The position numbers and the translations under genes were made by a program. From assembly GCF_014647495.1 (NCBI RefSeq), contig NZ_BMPH01000002.1:343156-407155 (forward strand): 64,000 bases of DNA. The letters run 5' to 3'. Each line of letters starts with the position of its first letter. Within the stretch, counting starts at the first letter, position 1. The DNA is from Glutamicibacter protophormiae. Its GTDB lineage: Bacteria > Actinomycetota > Actinomycetes > Actinomycetales > Micrococcaceae. Shown in pieces: positions 63,028-64,000 of this stretch. Below the pieces are notes generated by a model that saw nothing but the letters and a program-made list of their open reading frames with translations, ran no database searches and had not been told where the DNA came from.

Positions 63028-63180
63028 TTGAAACAAACAGCCAAAGTAATCTCCTCGATCGCTGTTGTTTTATGCCTTTCAGTCTCGCTTGCCGCGCCGG
63101 CACAAGCGGCAGATGTGTCTGACGAAAAGACTGATAGTGTCATCTCATCTATCCTCCAAGCCCTCTCGGTCAGGCTGTAA
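63028..63180 (+). CDS. Small secreted peptide (50 residues)
   Basis: Begins with TTG at 63028. The N-terminus MKQTAKVISS, a hydrophobic core of about 15 residues and the AxA site PAQA form a textbook signal peptide. The mature part would be about 23 residues (ADVSDEKTDSVISSILQALS). No good ribosome site is seen. It ends exactly where the IS-like sequence begins, so it may be the truncated N-terminus of a larger exported protein. Confidence 0.5.
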   Translation: MKQTAKVISSIAVVLCLSVSLAAPAQAADVSDEKTDSVISSILQALSVRL

Positions 63181-63223
63181 GTGAGTCACCAAGACTCCCC
63201 GCCACTGACCAGAAGGAAACCCC

Positions 63224-63661
63224 ATGAGCACCGTCGGTGTCACCCGCGAAGAAATCAGGGAATACGTCCACCAATACAACCTCCAGCCCCACGGCACCCG
63301 CACCGCCTGGCTGCAACAGCAACCCTTCTTCAGGGCTACGTTCTACCGCTGGAACCGGCTCGTCTTCGAAGGGGACCTCGACCGCCATCTCGTTCCGCGA
63401 GATCATGGACAGATGAACACCACCCCGAGCCAACGCTCAGCTTTCGAACAAGCCCGTGCCAAGGAACAGGCAGAACACGAAGCCGAACTGGAAGCGTTGC
63501 GTGAACGCGTCCGCCAGCTCGAAGGCACCAACGAGGCCCTGGGAAAAGCTATCGGGCTCTTGCACAAGCTGAACGAGCAAGGGCCCGACACCTCGACGAC
63601 GACCGAGCCCAAGAATTCCTCGCTACGGAAAACGACCTCGTCCGAACACTCACCCGATTGA
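63224..63661 (+). CDS. IS3-like transposase OrfA
   Basis: 145 residues. N-terminal HTH-like region (VTREEIREYVHQYNLQPHGTRTAWLQQQPFFRATFYRWNR) followed by a leucine-zipper-like coiled coil (AEHEAELEALRERVRQLEGTNEAL). This is the usual OrfA layout: terminal-repeat binding plus multimerisation. AGAAGGAAA precedes ATG 63224. Confidence 0.72.
   Translation: MSTVGVTREEIREYVHQYNLQPHGTRTAWLQQQPFFRATFYRWNRLVFEGDLDRHLVPRDHGQMNTTPSQRSAFEQARAKEQAEHEAELEALRERVRQLEGTNEALGKAIGLLHKLNEQGPDTSTTTEPKNSSLRKTTSSEHSPD
63541..63547 (+). promoter_or_regulatory. Putative -1 ribosomal frameshift site (G GGA AAA)
   Basis: In the OrfA frame the codons read ctG GGA AAA gct, a standard X XXY YYZ heptamer. Slipping back one base joins OrfA directly to the open second frame (GK-SYRALAQAERARARHL). 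Confidence 0.65.
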
Positions 63662-63969
63662 CCGGTTCCCAACGCCAAGCCCTGAGGGCTACCGGAATTT
63701 CGCGTTCGACCTGGCACTACCGGGTCAACCCACGCCCCAGAACAACAAACCCAATCCACCAGGCTGACCGCGCCTATTCCACCAGGATTAGCCAGGCCGA
63801 CCGCGAACGCATCGAGGAACGAATCCTCGCCGGCTGGGCCGATAACCATTCGGTGGATCACTCCTTCGCCACCGCCTGGGACGAGGGCCTCATGCTCGCC
63901 TCCCGGCGCGCCTGGTGGCGCATCGCCGCAGGCAGGCTCTTCAGGATTCAGAGTGTAAACGTGGCCTGA
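63548..63969 (+). pseudogene. IS3-like transposase OrfB, N-terminal fragment
   Basis: Read in the -1 frame after the slip site. It contains LTRLTGSQRQALRATGISRSTWHYR and a later segment ending SRRAWWRIAAG, typical of the OrfB HTH_21 region. The DDE catalytic core is missing and the frame stops at 63969 after unrelated residues, so the protein cannot be an active transposase. Confidence 0.65.
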
Positions 63970-64000
63970 ACCCGCCGGTCTCCAATAACGACCGTGCGAT
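63970..64000. other. Sequence after the truncated IS to window end
   Basis: 31 bases; too short to identify. Confidence 0.3.

Larger units (their letters stand above)
63181..63969 (+). mobile_element. IS3-like insertion sequence, 3' truncated
   Basis: Two overlapping transposase frames in -1 register follow a short non-coding left end. The second frame ends after only about 140 residues, where IS3 orfB is normally about 280-300 and carries DDE. The DDE region is absent. The break is near 63930, where the sequence turns into a different context (RLFRIQSVNVA). Confidence 0.7.

Noticed and set aside
1..64000. CRISPR arrays, tRNA and rRNA genes
   Set aside because: I saw no regularly spaced short repeats, no tRNA T-arm patterns outside genes, and no rRNA sequence.

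Overview
The window is high-GC, densely coded actinobacterial DNA. The gene content (Trk/Ktr potassium uptake, putrescine oxidase, two Lrp/AsnC regulators, MHS and MFS permeases, mhp/hca-type aromatic genes) suggests a member of the Micrococcaceae close to Arthrobacter/Glutamicibacter. That placement is inference from gene content; there is no rRNA or tRNA gene here to anchor it.

Layout. (1) 1-7469, minus strand: a type I restriction-modification operon. It runs from an HTH/methylase-like protein through hsdM, hsdS and a YhcG-type PDDEXK nuclease to hsdR, which is cut by the window edge. (2) 7693-9632: three small membrane proteins of unknown role. (3) 10035-12993: an amidohydrolase with an MFS permease, lower in GC than the surroundings. 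(4) 13198-22852: OsmC, a SNF2 helicase, MarR, a BadF-type sugar kinase, then a Rieske ferredoxin / ferredoxin reductase pair with no oxygenase beside it, an MFS permease, a DedA-like protein and an Lrp regulator. (5) 23053-26624: potassium uptake (TrkH/KtrB and TrkA/KtrA) and small proteins. (6) 26621-31600: a TetR regulator divergent from putrescine oxidase, a universal stress protein and an APC permease, probably a polyamine-use unit. (7) 31675-36391: phosphatase-like protein, MFS permease, and Lrp, excisionase-like and MerR/TipAS regulators.

(8) 36450-57404 is the main catabolic island. On the plus strand, a ring-hydroxylating dioxygenase (alpha, ferredoxin, reductase, beta), a cis-dihydrodiol dehydrogenase, an acyl-CoA synthetase and a small protein follow one another. 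On the minus strand lie mhpA, mhpE, mhpF, mhpD, mhpB and mhpC, a thioesterase, an MHS permease and an HSD10-like SDR. Together these would take 3-phenylpropionate or cinnamate through 2,3-dihydroxyphenylpropionate and meta-cleavage to pyruvate and acetyl-CoA (plus succinate or fumarate), while MhpA would feed in 3-hydroxyphenylpropionate. Two IclR regulators and one XRE-cupin regulator sit in the island. I found a repeated 17-bp dyad (half-site GTTCCG) at seven intergenic positions upstream of these genes, which looks like the operator of an island-wide regulon.

(9) 57508-60872: a Pth2-like protein and a large secreted SH3-repeat protein with an M15-like C-terminus and a 405-bp tandem repeat. 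(10) 60983-64000: a mobile scar made of a relaxase fragment, a frameshifted mobilization protein, a perfect 26-bp hairpin, an AT-rich stretch with a 50-residue secreted peptide, and a truncated IS3-like element with a recognisable -1 frameshift site.
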